Shown in pieces: positions 25,785-33,573 of a DNA stretch of 64,000 nt. Below the pieces are notes generated by a model, which worked only from the letters and a program-made list of their open reading frames with translations, was not told the DNA's origin and did not search any database. Source of the DNA: DATIYF01 sp035517775 (lineage in GTDB: Bacteria; Acidobacteriota; Terriglobia; Terriglobales; Acidobacteriaceae); NCBI GenBank assembly GCA_035517775.1, contig DATIYF010000024.1, positions 124,001 to 188,000 of the forward strand, in the 5' to 3' direction. How positions within the stretch are numbered: position 1 is the first letter of the stretch; each line of letters starts with the position of its first letter. A program made the translations under genes and the position numbers.

Positions 25785-25798
25785 GCTCTCGCAAGAGC
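25785..25798 (-). terminator. Weak hairpin after pilin gene 1
   Basis: A 5-bp stem (GCTCT/AGAGC) with a 4-nt loop, 27-40 bp past the pilin stop. It lacks a U-tract, unlike the strong terminators behind the two other pilins. Confidence 0.25.
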
Positions 25799-25824
25799 CG
25801 GCAGATTTGGTTGAGATTGCCCGC

Positions 25825-26367
25825 TTACTGGATGGGGGTGAAACTCGAGCAGGTGGTGAGATCGGTCACCGGCGGATCTCCCGTTCCCTGCTGTGCCCGG
25901 AGCACGCCGTCGTTGGTGGCGCAAAAGTCGCGCACTCCCGACTGGTTGAATGACACAGGCGAGGCGCCCACCACAAAGGCCGTATTGACTCCGCCCGAAG
26001 GCAGAACCGCGGTCACCTGAAAGTCGTAGCCGGCCTTCACGCCGCTGGCGAGCATCGTGTCAATCAGGCAGGCGGTGGTCGAAGTAGGCTGGCAGTTATC
26101 GGCTGGACCACCCAGATTCGTCAACGAGGTCGCGTACCCCACGTCGGGATAAGCCGCGTAGTAGCTGACCTGCGCCCGGGTGATGACCCGCACCGAAGAA
26201 GCGGCTGAGGCCTCGTTGGCCGAGATTTTTGCCCGGATCATGTTCGGAATGGCGATCGCCGCGATAATCAAAATAATGGCGACCACGATCAGAAGTTCGA
26301 TCAGAGAGAATCCCGATCTCGCGCGGTTTCCCCGATTGGCTCGAGTTGTGCGCACCTTCAGCCCCAT
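25825..26367 (-). CDS. Type IV pilin-like protein (pilin 1, divergent)
   Basis: With ATG at 26367 the product is 180 residues: a basic leader (GLKVRTTRANRGNRARSG), then the prepilin cleavage/methylation motif GFSLIELLIVVAI and a hydrophobic N-terminal helix. A TTG start 36 bp upstream is possible. The C-terminal part has four cysteines and the block FNQSGVRDFCATNDGVLR, which closely matches pilins 2 and 3. It is likely processed by prepilin peptidase and assembled in a type IV pilus or pseudopilus. The leader is longer than in its paralogs. A TGACA-N5-TGTCA site lies about 165 bp upstream. Confidence 0.88.
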   Translation of the reverse strand: MGLKVRTTRANRGNRARSGFSLIELLIVVAIILIIAAIAIPNMIRAKISANEASAASSVRVITRAQVSYYAAYPDVGYATSLTNLGGPADNCQPTSTTACLIDTMLASGVKAGYDFQVTAVLPSGGVNTAFVVGASPVSFNQSGVRDFCATNDGVLRAQQGTGDPPVTDLTTCSSFTPIQ

Positions 26368-26529
26368 TTCTGACCCGAAATTCAGGTGCACTTTGTTGGC
26401 CAACGACGGCGGCTGGTTCCAGTCTGGTCAACGGGCTGGGCGCTATCATCAGAATCAATGGCTTAGGCTCATATCAAGAGGCGCTGCTTACCTTCGTGCC
26501 TGCGTTAGAGATACTTTCCCGCTATGGGT

Positions 26530-26544
26530 TGACATTTTTTGTCA
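26530..26544. promoter_or_regulatory. TGACA-N5-TGTCA inverted repeat upstream of pilin 1
   Basis: A perfect 5-bp inverted repeat with 5-bp T-rich spacer, 163-177 bp upstream of the pilin 1 start. The same motif is found 190-225 bp upstream of pilins 2 and 3. It may be a binding site for a PilR/NtrC-like activator. A clean sigma-54 site was not found for this gene; a near match at 26486-26500 has one extra spacer base. Confidence 0.45.
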
Positions 26545-26582
26545 GCCAGCGAGACGCACCGTCTCATTTTGCGCGCCGCCTG

Positions 26583-28331
26583 CTACAGATGCGCCCTGAC
26601 CTCAGCCAGCGCCTTCTGCGCATTCGAGTCTGCCGGGTTGAGGCGAAGTTCGGCGGCAAATTGCTCCCCGGCTTCCTTCCAGTCGCCAAGCTGCTCCTCC
26701 GCCATGCCCCAGGCATAGTGAACGCCTGGAAGCTCGGGAGATGCCGCCGCGGCCCGGCGCAGCGCCTCGATGGCTTCGGCATAGTGGCCCAGTTTCATGC
26801 GGGTGATGCCAAGGTAATGCAGCACATCGCCGCGCGCGGGATCGAGCTGCGCCGCCCGCGCATAATATTTCTCAGCCGTCGCATAATCTCGCAGCGCAAA
26901 CGAGGCCGCCGCGGCCGAGCCCCATGCCCGCGCCGAGCCTGGATGGCGCTCCGCCGCCTCCCGCGAAAGGCCCAGCGCTCGTTCGTATTCCCGCGTCTTG
27001 ATCAGTTCAGCGGCGAAATTGAGCGCCGCCGTCTCGTTGTTCGGGGCCACGCTGACCGCCCGCTGGAATAGAGCGTAGTTGCTTGCCCAGAAGAGTTGCT
27101 GCCGGTGCGTTTGCGCCGCGAAGAGGAGCACCACAACGGCCGCCGCCACGGTGGCCACAGCCTTGCTCGTGCGCCCCAGCTTCCAGGCGGCAGCCAACAG
27201 AGCACCGGCCGCGAGCGCGAAAGCTACCGAGGGCAGATACAGGTAGCGATCATGAAAAGCCTGGTCCGGCGGCGCAAGACAGAACACAAGCATGGCCGGC
27301 GCCAGGGTGAGCAAAAACCAGGCCAGCAGAAAGCCCGCCAGTCGGGACCTACGAATGAACCAGGTGGATGCGAGCCCGATTCCCGCCAGGACCGCTGCAG
27401 GCGCGAGAAAAAGCAACTGGCTCATCCGGCTCACTTGCACCGGATCATAAAGCGCACTGAGATGAGCCGGCCAGAACAGTTCCCGCAGATAAAAGCACAG
27501 CAGCCAGGGCCAGGTCAGCAAAGACCGCACCAGCGGATACGGCCGGCTGACTGCGGCAACTCCGTGCAATACCAGGCTGCGCGCCGCCAGATAGACGCCG
27601 AGAACCACCCAGTAGGGCAGCAGTTTCCTCAGCAGCGAACTCAGCTTCGGCTCGGGTTCGCCGGCCGCGCCCCGCCCTACGGTGAACTCGTAGGCCAGAA
27701 ACACGAAGGGCAGAACCGCCACCGTCTCTTTCACCAGCAGACCGGCGCAGAACAACCCCACCGAACTGATGCGCCACGCATTTCCATGGCCCGCCTGAAC
27801 CTGCCGCAGATAGCAAGCCAGCGCGCCAAGAAAAAACGCCGCGCTCAAGGGTTCGGTCACGCCAGAAACCCAGGCCACTGCCTCCACATGCACGGGATGA
27901 GCCGCAAACACCAGGGCTGCAGCCAATGCGGCCGCGCGGCTCTTCGTCGAATCACGGCCCAGCACATAGACCAGCCCGGCCGCCAGCACGTGCAGCAGCA
28001 CCGTGGTGAAGTGCCAGCCGGCCGGCTCATGAGCGAAGGCGATGTTATTCAGGCGTAGCCACAGCAGAAACAGCGGACGATAAAAATTGGCCGCGACCCC
28101 GGGCGCGTGACTCCAAACCTGCTGCGTAAAGTAAACCGGCAAAAAGCGCCAGGAGTCCAGGTGCGGATTGTTGACGATCTGAAAAATGTCGTCATACACA
28201 AACGGAAAGCGCAGGCTGGGCGCGTAAAGAAAATAAGCCGCCGCCAGAATCGCCCACAGGGCAAGCCGTGCCGCGGCTGCCATGCCGGCAACCGGGGGCA
28301 CTACGGTGCGGCCTTGCTCATCAACGGGCAT
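26583..28331 (-). CDS. TMTC-like membrane O-mannosyltransferase with C-terminal TPRs
   Basis: A 582-residue protein with about 10-11 membrane helices in the first 420 residues, then tetratricopeptide repeats (about 430-582, e.g. DVLHYLGITRMKLGHYAEAI). The first extracytoplasmic loop has the acidic pair in FPFVYDDIFQIVNNPHLDSW (D47, D48) and then NFYRPLF. HPVHVEAVAWVSGVTEPL is the second box. These match TMTC/ArnT-like GT-C glycosyltransferases that use a lipid-linked sugar. It is set between pilin genes on the same strand, so pilins are attractive substrates. That link is inference. The start codon is not fixed by a ribosome site; ATG 28283 is an alternative. Confidence 0.75.
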   Translation of the reverse strand: MPVDEQGRTVVPPVAGMAAAARLALWAILAAAYFLYAPSLRFPFVYDDIFQIVNNPHLDSWRFLPVYFTQQVWSHAPGVAANFYRPLFLLWLRLNNIAFAHEPAGWHFTTVLLHVLAAGLVYVLGRDSTKSRAAALAAALVFAAHPVHVEAVAWVSGVTEPLSAAFFLGALACYLRQVQAGHGNAWRISSVGLFCAGLLVKETVAVLPFVFLAYEFTVGRGAAGEPEPKLSSLLRKLLPYWVVLGVYLAARSLVLHGVAAVSRPYPLVRSLLTWPWLLCFYLRELFWPAHLSALYDPVQVSRMSQLLFLAPAAVLAGIGLASTWFIRRSRLAGFLLAWFLLTLAPAMLVFCLAPPDQAFHDRYLYLPSVAFALAAGALLAAAWKLGRTSKAVATVAAAVVVLLFAAQTHRQQLFWASNYALFQRAVSVAPNNETAALNFAAELIKTREYERALGLSREAAERHPGSARAWGSAAAASFALRDYATAEKYYARAAQLDPARGDVLHYLGITRMKLGHYAEAIEALRRAAAASPELPGVHYAWGMAEEQLGDWKEAGEQFAAELRLNPADSNAQKALAEVRAHL

Positions 28332-28368
28332 AGGAGGTTCGGGCTGAGATTTCAGCCGGCAAAAACAA

Positions 28369-28396
28369 GAGGAGCAACGGCTTCCCGTTGCTCCTC
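28369..28396 (-). terminator. Intrinsic terminator after pilin 2
   Basis: A 12-bp stem (GAGGAGCAACGG with CCGTTGCTCCTC) with a GAAG tetraloop, read on the minus strand, followed by TTGTTTTT. It lies 48 bp after the pilin 2 stop and is an almost exact copy of the terminator after pilin 3. Confidence 0.9.
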
Positions 28397-28443
28397 AGAA
28401 GGCTTGTACCCTCCCCCAGGTACTCGCCCAACTTCACAAGCGG

Positions 28444-28971
28444 TTACTGCAGCGGGCTGTAAGTCGAACCCGTGCAAGTGGAGGCGGTGCTGGTCGGCGG
28501 AGTCGCGCTCGAGGGGCTGAGGAAGCGGATCACGCCATCCTCAACCGAGCAGAAGTCGCGCACGCCGGTCTGGTTGAATACGGCCGGCCCGCCGCCCACC
28601 ACGTATGAGTTGGCATCGCCCGAAGAACCAGCCGCCATGGCGAAGTAATAGCCGCTCTTGGGGCTGCTGGAAGCAGTGGCCTGCGCCACCGAGTAGTCAA
28701 TCAGGCAAGCGTTGGTCGAAGTCGGCGCACTGCAGCTTCCCGAAGCCGAAGGCCCAAGAACCGGCAACTGGGTGGCGTAACCCACTGTCGGATAGGCCGA
28801 CTGATAGCTGACTTCGGCTGTGTTGATGGTACGAATGGAGCTGACCGCAGACGACTCATTGGCCGCAATGCGCGCCCGTAACAGGTTAGGAATCGCGATC
28901 GCAGCGATGATCAGAATGATAGCCACTACGATCAGCAACTCAATCAGTGAAAAGCCTTTCTGTTTCCGCAT
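28444..28971 (-). CDS. Type IV major-type pilin (pilin 2)
   Basis: A 175-residue prepilin. The start at ATG 28971 gives the short leader MRKQKG directly before FSLIELLIVVAI, with a GAGGG ribosome site upstream; the longer reading adds non-conserved sequence. The mature N-terminal helix (FSLIELLIVVAIILIIAAIA, then NLLRARIAANES) is followed by a globular part with two cysteine pairs and a Ser/Thr-rich tail (SSATPPTST). It differs from pilin 3 at only six residues. A sigma-54-type promoter and distal TGACA/TGTCA boxes lie upstream, and a strong terminator downstream. Confidence 0.93.
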   Translation of the reverse strand: MRKQKGFSLIELLIVVAIILIIAAIAIPNLLRARIAANESSAVSSIRTINTAEVSYQSAYPTVGYATQLPVLGPSASGSCSAPTSTNACLIDYSVAQATASSSPKSGYYFAMAAGSSGDANSYVVGGGPAVFNQTGVRDFCSVEDGVIRFLSPSSATPPTSTASTCTGSTYSPLQ

Positions 28972-29025
28972 TTCGTTTACCCTCATCTCCCTGTGGTCTC
29001 GTTGGACCGAATTGCTGATGATTTC

Positions 29026-29040
29026 GCATTTTACGCGCCA
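29026..29040 (-). promoter_or_regulatory. Sigma-54-type promoter for pilin 2
   Basis: Minus-strand TGGCGC-N5-ATGC matches the -24/-12 consensus TGGCAC-N5-TTGC with the critical GG and GC dinucleotides correctly spaced by 10 nt. The GC lies 55 bp from the ATG, exactly as in pilin 3. Confidence 0.65.
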
Positions 29041-29159
29041 CTCGCCGCCATTACCAAGGGCACCTTGGGCCGTGGGCATTCTTGGGTTTATTTCCAACGC
29101 GTCAGCTCTCGATAGTCACTCTGAATGGGTGGTTCCATACACGGCGGTGGGGCCGAGGG

Positions 29160-29194
29160 TGACAGATTTTGTCTTTCGATGACAGGATATGTCA
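29160..29194. promoter_or_regulatory. Paired TGACA-N5-TGTC boxes upstream of pilin 2
   Basis: Two inverted repeats, TGACA-N5-TGTCT (29160-29174) and TGACA-N5-TGTCA (29180-29194), are offset by 20 bp, about two helical turns. They lie 120-155 bp upstream of the -24 element, the position expected for an enhancer-binding activator such as PilR, whose known sites contain TGTC. Confidence 0.6.
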
Positions 29195-29238
29195 ATTTGC
29201 GGCCAGGGCTCAGGAGACAAAATCGGGCAAAAAACAAT

Positions 29239-29266
29239 GAGGAGCAACGGTTTCCCGTTGCTCCTC
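29239..29266 (-). terminator. Intrinsic terminator after pilin 3
   Basis: A 12-bp stem identical to that after pilin 2, with a stable GAAA tetraloop and a following TTGTTTTTT tract on the minus strand. It separates pilin 3 from pilin 2, so each gene is its own transcription unit. Confidence 0.92.
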
Positions 29267-29313
29267 AGAAGGCTTGTACCCTCCCCCAGGTACTCGCCCA
29301 ACTTCACAATCAG

Positions 29314-29841
29314 CTACTGCAGCGGGTTGTAAGTCGAGCCCGTGCAGGTCGAAGAGGTGCTGGTCGGCGGAGTCGCGCTCGAGGGGCTAAGGAAGCGGAT
29401 CACGCCATCCTCAACCGAGCAGAAGTCGCGCACGCCGGTCTGGTTGAACACCGCCGGCCCGCCGCCCACGACGTAAGAGTTGGCATCGCCCGAAGAACCC
29501 GCGGCCATAGCGAAGTAATAGCCGCTCTTGGGGCTGCTGGAAGCAGTGGCCTGCGCCACCGAATAATCAATCAGGCAAGCGTTGGTCGAAGTCGGCGCAC
29601 TGCAGCTTCCCGCCGCCGCCGGCCCCAGGACCGACAACTTGGTGGCATAACCCACCGTCGGGTAAGCCGACTGATAGCTGACTTCGGCAGTGTTGATGGT
29701 ACGAATGGAGCTGACCGCAGACGACTCATTGGCCGCAATGCGCGCCCGTAGCAAGTTCGGAATTGCGATCGCCGCGATGATCAGAATGATCGCGACCACG
29801 ATCAGCAACTCGATCAATGAAAAACCCTTCTGTTTCCGCAT
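29314..29841 (-). CDS. Type IV major-type pilin (pilin 3, tandem duplicate)
   Basis: A 175-residue prepilin, the same length as pilin 2 and offset from it by exactly 870 bp. The leader is MRKQKG and the processing site G/F is intact with Glu at position 5 of the mature protein. Six substitutions separate the paralogs: two at KLS versus QLP, two at PAAAG versus PSASG, and one each in TSTSS and YNPLQ. The duplicated unit covers the gene and terminator but not the upstream region. This gene has the best sigma-54 promoter of the three. Confidence 0.93.
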   Translation of the reverse strand: MRKQKGFSLIELLIVVAIILIIAAIAIPNLLRARIAANESSAVSSIRTINTAEVSYQSAYPTVGYATKLSVLGPAAAGSCSAPTSTNACLIDYSVAQATASSSPKSGYYFAMAAGSSGDANSYVVGGGPAVFNQTGVRDFCSVEDGVIRFLSPSSATPPTSTSSTCTGSTYNPLQ

Positions 29842-29895
29842 CCTCGTTTTCCCCTTTTGCAGTCCTTTACCGACCGACTGTCTGGCAAACTTTAT

Positions 29896-29910
29896 GCACT
29901 TGTTGTGCCA
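29896..29910 (-). promoter_or_regulatory. Sigma-54 promoter for pilin 3
   Basis: Minus-strand TGGCAC-N5-GTGCA has a perfect -24 box and correct GG to GC spacing. The GC is 55 bp upstream of the start codon, as for pilin 2. Confidence 0.8.
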
Positions 29911-30026
29911 TTGCCCCGGCCGCGGACCAAACTCGCCTATCTGGCCTGTTTACAATGCCGCCCCGGCCTCTGCCTTGCTGGCCAGCCGGTTTTCGCCCGC
30001 TCCGGCAGGCGGTTACAGGGTTTTCC

Positions 30027-30063
30027 TTGTCAAGTTTTGTCAAAGCGACGCCAAAGCGTGTCA
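30027..30063. promoter_or_regulatory. TGTCA boxes upstream of pilin 3
   Basis: TTGTCA occurs at 30027-30032 and 30037-30042, spaced by 10 bp, and TGTCA at 30059-30063. They lie 117-153 bp upstream of the -24 element, almost the same distance as the boxes of pilin 2. Unlike those, they are direct repeats. Confidence 0.55.
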
Positions 30064-30191
30064 CTTTGTTACAGCTCGATGAGACGCCGGGGCGGGGTCG
30101 AGCCAGCCAGGCCCAAAAGTGCTGACCGTTTTCCCGCAAATGACCTCGCGCTCCCGCCTGCGGCCTGACTGGCTTACAATGGCTGGCCCCC

Positions 30192-31283
30192 ATGCCAGAT
30201 TCTCCTGCAACGATCGAGATTCACCCGCAAATCGCGCAGGCGTGGTCTCTGCCCGCCGAGTTTTATATCGGCCGGCACATCGCCGCCGAGGAAAAGGCGA
30301 AGATCTTCGCCCGCACCTGGCAGGTGGTCGGCCATCACGATCAGATCGGCAATTCCGGAGATTTCTTTACCTGCGAACTGGCCGGCGAGCCGCTGCTGCT
30401 GGTGCGCGATGCGAAGGGCGAACTACGCGCTTTTTACAACGTTTGCCGCCATCGTGCCGGCCCCCCTGCCGAGGGTTGCGGCTCACGCAAGCTTTTCCGC
30501 TGCGGCTATCACGGCTGGACCTATGGTCTGGACGGCCAGCTCATCAGCGCCCCGGAGTTCGAGGATGTGCAGGAATTCGACCGCCAGCATTTCGCGCTCG
30601 CGCCCGTGCGGGCGCAAGAGTGGTTCAACCTGATTTTCGTCAATCTCGACGCTCAGGCCGAGCCGCTCGAGAAAAGCCTGGGCCTGCTGCCGGCGCAGGC
30701 GGAACGGTTTGCATTTCGCGAAATGAAGCTCTTCGAGCGCCGCATTTACGAAATGAACTGCAACTGGAAAACCTACGTGGATAACTACCTCGAGGGCTAC
30801 CACCTGCCCAGCGTGCATCCCGGGCTGAACCGCGAGTTAGATTACAACGCCTACACGGTCGAAGCTTACGCGCGCCACGTGCGCCAGTTCAGCCCTATAC
30901 GCGGGGCGCAACCCGGTGACGAAACCTCCCGCCGCTACCCGGAAGCGCGCGCAGACCTGACCACCGACTATTTCTGGATCTTCCCCAACTGGATGCTGAA
31001 CTGCTATCCCGACAACGTATCGCTGAATATCGTTCTGCCGCTCGACACCGAGCGCTCGCAGGCGATCTTCGAGTGGTATCTGCCGGAGAAGGATCTTGGG
31101 AGCGCGGCGGCAAAGGCGTCAGTTGAGTTCAGCGACCAGATTCAGCGCGAAGACGTCGCCATCTGTGAAACCGTGCAGAAGAATCTGCACTCGCGCAGCT
31201 ATCAGCGCGGCCGCTATAGCGTGAAGCAGGAGCGCGGCGTGCACGCGTTTCACAGGATGTATGCCGAAGTGATGAACGGGTAG
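30192..31283 (+). CDS. Rieske non-heme iron ring-hydroxylating oxygenase, alpha-type subunit
   Basis: A 363-residue protein. The Rieske domain binds a [2Fe-2S] cluster through C85-x-H87 (CRH) and C104-x2-H107 (CGYH). The catalytic domain has the mononuclear iron site in DNYLEGYHLPSVHPGL (H204, H209 and a distal Asp). This is the architecture of oxygenase alpha subunits of the GbcA/carnitine or aromatic-ring type. No beta subunit, ferredoxin or reductase gene is adjacent, so it may be of the single-subunit class or use unlinked partners. The substrate is unknown. Confidence 0.9.
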   Translation: MPDSPATIEIHPQIAQAWSLPAEFYIGRHIAAEEKAKIFARTWQVVGHHDQIGNSGDFFTCELAGEPLLLVRDAKGELRAFYNVCRHRAGPPAEGCGSRKLFRCGYHGWTYGLDGQLISAPEFEDVQEFDRQHFALAPVRAQEWFNLIFVNLDAQAEPLEKSLGLLPAQAERFAFREMKLFERRIYEMNCNWKTYVDNYLEGYHLPSVHPGLNRELDYNAYTVEAYARHVRQFSPIRGAQPGDETSRRYPEARADLTTDYFWIFPNWMLNCYPDNVSLNIVLPLDTERSQAIFEWYLPEKDLGSAAAKASVEFSDQIQREDVAICETVQKNLHSRSYQRGRYSVKQERGVHAFHRMYAEVMNG

Positions 31284-31319
31284 GCCCGCTTACAGGGATT
31301 TATCTCCGCCCGCCCGCTC

Positions 31320-32495
31320 CTACCCCACCTGCACCACCATGCACGTAATGTCGTCATGCTGCGGGGTTGTGCCCACGAAGCCATCCACGTTGATCATCAG
31401 GCGGCGCAGCAGTTCCTCTGGCGTGGCGGCCGCTCCCGAGTGCAGCACGTCAAGCATGCGCGCCTCGCCGTACTCTTCTCCGCGGTCGTTCAGCGCCTCC
31501 ACCAGTCCATCGGTGAAAATCAAAAGCCAGTCGCCGGGCGCGAGCGTCAATTCTCCTGATTCATAATGCGCCTCGGCTTGAATGCCCAGCGGCAAGCCTC
31601 CGCTGGTCAGGCGCTCGACCGCTCCTGAGGCCCGCCGCAGCGCCGGGGCATTGTGCCCGGCGTTGATGTAGGCCAGGCGGCGGGCGGCGGGGTCAAACTC
31701 GGCCAGAAAGGCGGTGGTAAAACGCAGCCCTCCCTGGCTGTTGCTGCACGCGTAGCGGTTCATGCCCGCCAGCAATTCGCTCAGCGAGCAACCGGTTGAG
31801 GAAAGGGTCCGCAGGCTGGCTTGCAGAGTGGCCATGAGCAGCGCGGCCGGAATGCTCTTGCCGGCCACGTCAGCCACGGTGAGCAGGAAGTGCGGCTCGG
31901 CGGAAGCGTCGCCCGGCCGCGGGAATACATCGTAATAATCGCCGGCCACGGTGTTGGCCGGGCGGGTGGCAAAGGCCAGCGCCAACCCCGGTACCTGCGG
32001 CGGGGTGGCCGGCAGCAGCCATTTCTGGATGTCGCGGGCAATCTCCAGGTCGCGCTTCATCACCACCCGGTCGGCCACTTCGAGCAGCAAAAGAATGAAA
32101 AGCAGCACTCCGCCCCAGAAGCGCAAATCAAACTGGATGACCTCCACATGGCCGCCCTTCTCGAACTGCACCCCGCTGCCGGGAAGCACCAGCAGCAGGA
32201 CGCCGAGCAGCAGCAGCACGCGCCGCGCCGGGGTGAGCTTTTCGAGGATCGCCCAGGAAAGCTCCTGTACCGTGTGCCAGAAATTGTGGCGGCGACCCTC
32301 GCGCGGGGCGCGGGCGTCGAAGTCGCGCTGGTAAAGGCGGTAGCTGGCGCGGGCGTCGGTGTGGAACTGCTTCCAGAGCTGGCTGATCTCCAGGCCCTCA
32401 GTCACCCGCAGCCAAAACTTATCCAGGCTGACGAAAATTCCGGGCCGGCCGGCCGCTTGCTGTCCGGATTGGGGTGCCGAGGCCATCGCGCCCAA
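31320..32495 (-). CDS. Membrane-associated SpoIIE/RsbU-type protein phosphatase
   Basis: A 391-residue protein. The N-terminal cytosolic part (1-88) is followed by two hydrophobic segments (about 91-106 and 127-141). The PP2C-like SpoIIE domain occupies about 150-391, with metal-binding aspartates in VAGDYYDVF, LLTVADVAGKSIPAALLMA and FTDGLVEALND. Such enzymes dephosphorylate anti-sigma antagonists in partner-switching pathways. No STAS or RsbW gene is adjacent. The start could be ATG 32486. A GC-rich hairpin lies just upstream. Confidence 0.88.
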   Translation of the reverse strand: MGAMASAPQSGQQAAGRPGIFVSLDKFWLRVTEGLEISQLWKQFHTDARASYRLYQRDFDARAPREGRRHNFWHTVQELSWAILEKLTPARRVLLLLGVLLLVLPGSGVQFEKGGHVEVIQFDLRFWGGVLLFILLLLEVADRVVMKRDLEIARDIQKWLLPATPPQVPGLALAFATRPANTVAGDYYDVFPRPGDASAEPHFLLTVADVAGKSIPAALLMATLQASLRTLSSTGCSLSELLAGMNRYACSNSQGGLRFTTAFLAEFDPAARRLAYINAGHNAPALRRASGAVERLTSGGLPLGIQAEAHYESGELTLAPGDWLLIFTDGLVEALNDRGEEYGEARMLDVLHSGAAATPEELLRRLMINVDGFVGTTPQHDDITCMVVQVG

Positions 32496-32522
32496 TTATA
32501 GTCAGGCGCGCCGGTGTGTGTG

Positions 32523-32545
32523 GAGGCGGGGCTTCGCCCCGCCTC
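32523..32545. terminator. GC-rich hairpin, likely terminator of the radical SAM gene
   Basis: A perfect 10-bp stem GAGGCGGGGC/GCCCCGCCTC with loop TTC lies between the minus-strand radical SAM stop and the phosphatase start. A 16-bp sequence (GTGTGGAGGCGGGGCT) is shared in inverted orientation with the hairpin at 52805-52828, marking a dispersed repeat. Confidence 0.5.
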
Positions 32546-32568
32546 GCCGATCGCAGCTCGCCAGCAGA

Positions 32569-33573
32569 TCAGAACAACTCCATCTGGCTTTGCGCTGCCA
32601 AGGCCGGGTAGGGCGCGGCCGCGCGCTTTTCTTGCCGCTCACCCATGCGGTACTTCTCACGCAGGCTGCGCATGAGCTGCGAAATCCTCTTGCCATAAGC
32701 CTCGGGCAGAAAGGCGCGGTTCTGGTAGCGCAGGCGGTAGCTGCGGGCGAGGTGTGGGAACTGTTCTTCCAGAAATGGCATGAACACGGCCGCCGAGCAC
32801 GGCTTAAGAAACAGCGGGTTGGCAAAAATGTACTCCGCGCCCGCCTCGGCGGCAGCGCGGACCACCGCTTCCAGATCGCGCGGCGCATCCGTGATCCCCG
32901 GCAGGACCGGCGCGCAACTTACCCCGGTACGAATACCCTCCAGCGCCAGGCGGCGGACCGCCTCCAGCCGCAAGTCTGGCCGCGGCGCCCGGGGTTCGAG
33001 CACTCGAGCCAGCTCGGGGTTGACCGTCGTGACCGTCAAAGTTACTGAGAGCTTGTTGCTGCGCGAAACCTGCCGCAGCAGGTCGAGATCGCGCAAGACC
33101 AGATTTGACTTGGTAATCAGCCCCAGTTCTAACCCATCATGCCGCGCGAACTCTTCCAGTATTCCGCGCGTGATCTGGTAGCGGCGCTCGGCGGGCTGGT
33201 AGGGATCGGTGGCGGTTCCGATAGCAATCTCTTCCCCCGGCTTTACCTGCCGCAGCTCCTGCCGCAGCAGATCGGCGGCATGCTGCTTGACGTAAATCTT
33301 CTGCTCGAAGTCTTCGCCGTTGCGCATCTCCATGAATTCATGGGTATAGCGTGCGTAGCAGTATTTGCAGGCAAATTCGCAGCCGCGGTAAGGATTGATG
33401 GTCCAGGCAAAGGGCATGCGGGCCACCGTGCAGCGGTTGAGCAGCGAGCGCACGGGCAGGGTAAAGTATTCGACTTCATGGCCTTGGCGCAGGGAAGTAC
33501 CGTGCGCCGCCATGCGGGCAATGCCGATCAGTCTGGGGACAGCGGGCTCGGAAAGAAGGGGCAGGGAAGCCAT
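32569..33573 (-). CDS. Radical SAM protein (SplB/Rv2578c-like)
   Basis: A 334-residue protein from ATG 33573, chosen over 33612 because an AAAGG site is 9 nt upstream. The cluster motif is C65xxxC69xxC72 in GCEFACKYCYAR, followed by TDPYQPAE and CAPVLPGITD. This matches the Rv2578c/SPL-like radical SAM family often found alone. The reaction is unknown; relatives act in DNA repair-like chemistry, but this should not be assumed here. Confidence 0.85.
   Translation of the reverse strand: MASLPLLSEPAVPRLIGIARMAAHGTSLRQGHEVEYFTLPVRSLLNRCTVARMPFAWTINPYRGCEFACKYCYARYTHEFMEMRNGEDFEQKIYVKQHAADLLRQELRQVKPGEEIAIGTATDPYQPAERRYQITRGILEEFARHDGLELGLITKSNLVLRDLDLLRQVSRSNKLSVTLTVTTVNPELARVLEPRAPRPDLRLEAVRRLALEGIRTGVSCAPVLPGITDAPRDLEAVVRAAAEAGAEYIFANPLFLKPCSAAVFMPFLEEQFPHLARSYRLRYQNRAFLPEAYGKRISQLMRSLREKYRMGERQEKRAAAPYPALAAQSQMELF

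Larger units (their letters stand above)
28972..29238. other. Regulatory intergenic region between pilin 2 and pilin 3
   Basis: No gene is credible here. It holds the pilin 2 promoter (29026-29040) and two TGACA-N5-TGTC elements (29160-29194). It ends at the pilin 3 terminator. Apart from these elements I see nothing specific. Confidence 0.7.
28358..29841 (-). repeat. Tandem duplication of a pilin gene plus terminator (about 614-bp units)
   Basis: Units at about 28358-28971 and 29228-29841 align without any gap through the coding region, the 3' flank and the terminator stem. Similarity stops just upstream of the start codons, where regulatory regions differ in sequence but keep the same layout. 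Confidence 0.9.
29842..30191. other. Divergent regulatory region between pilin 3 and Rieske gene
   Basis: About 350 bp without a gene. It carries the sigma-54 site of pilin 3 (29896-29910) and TGTCA boxes (30027-30063). Close to the Rieske start, TTACAAT (30174-30180) could serve as a -10 for the plus strand, but no -35 is clear. Confidence 0.6.

Noticed and set aside
25646..25924. Minus-strand 92-codon frame overlapping the pilin 1 end
   Set aside because: It runs through the pilin coding region in another frame and contains no recognisable motif.
26486..26500. Sigma-54-like site upstream of pilin 1
   Set aside because: Minus-strand GGCAC...AAGC has 11 rather than 10 bases between the GG and GC, which is normally not functional; no better site was found.
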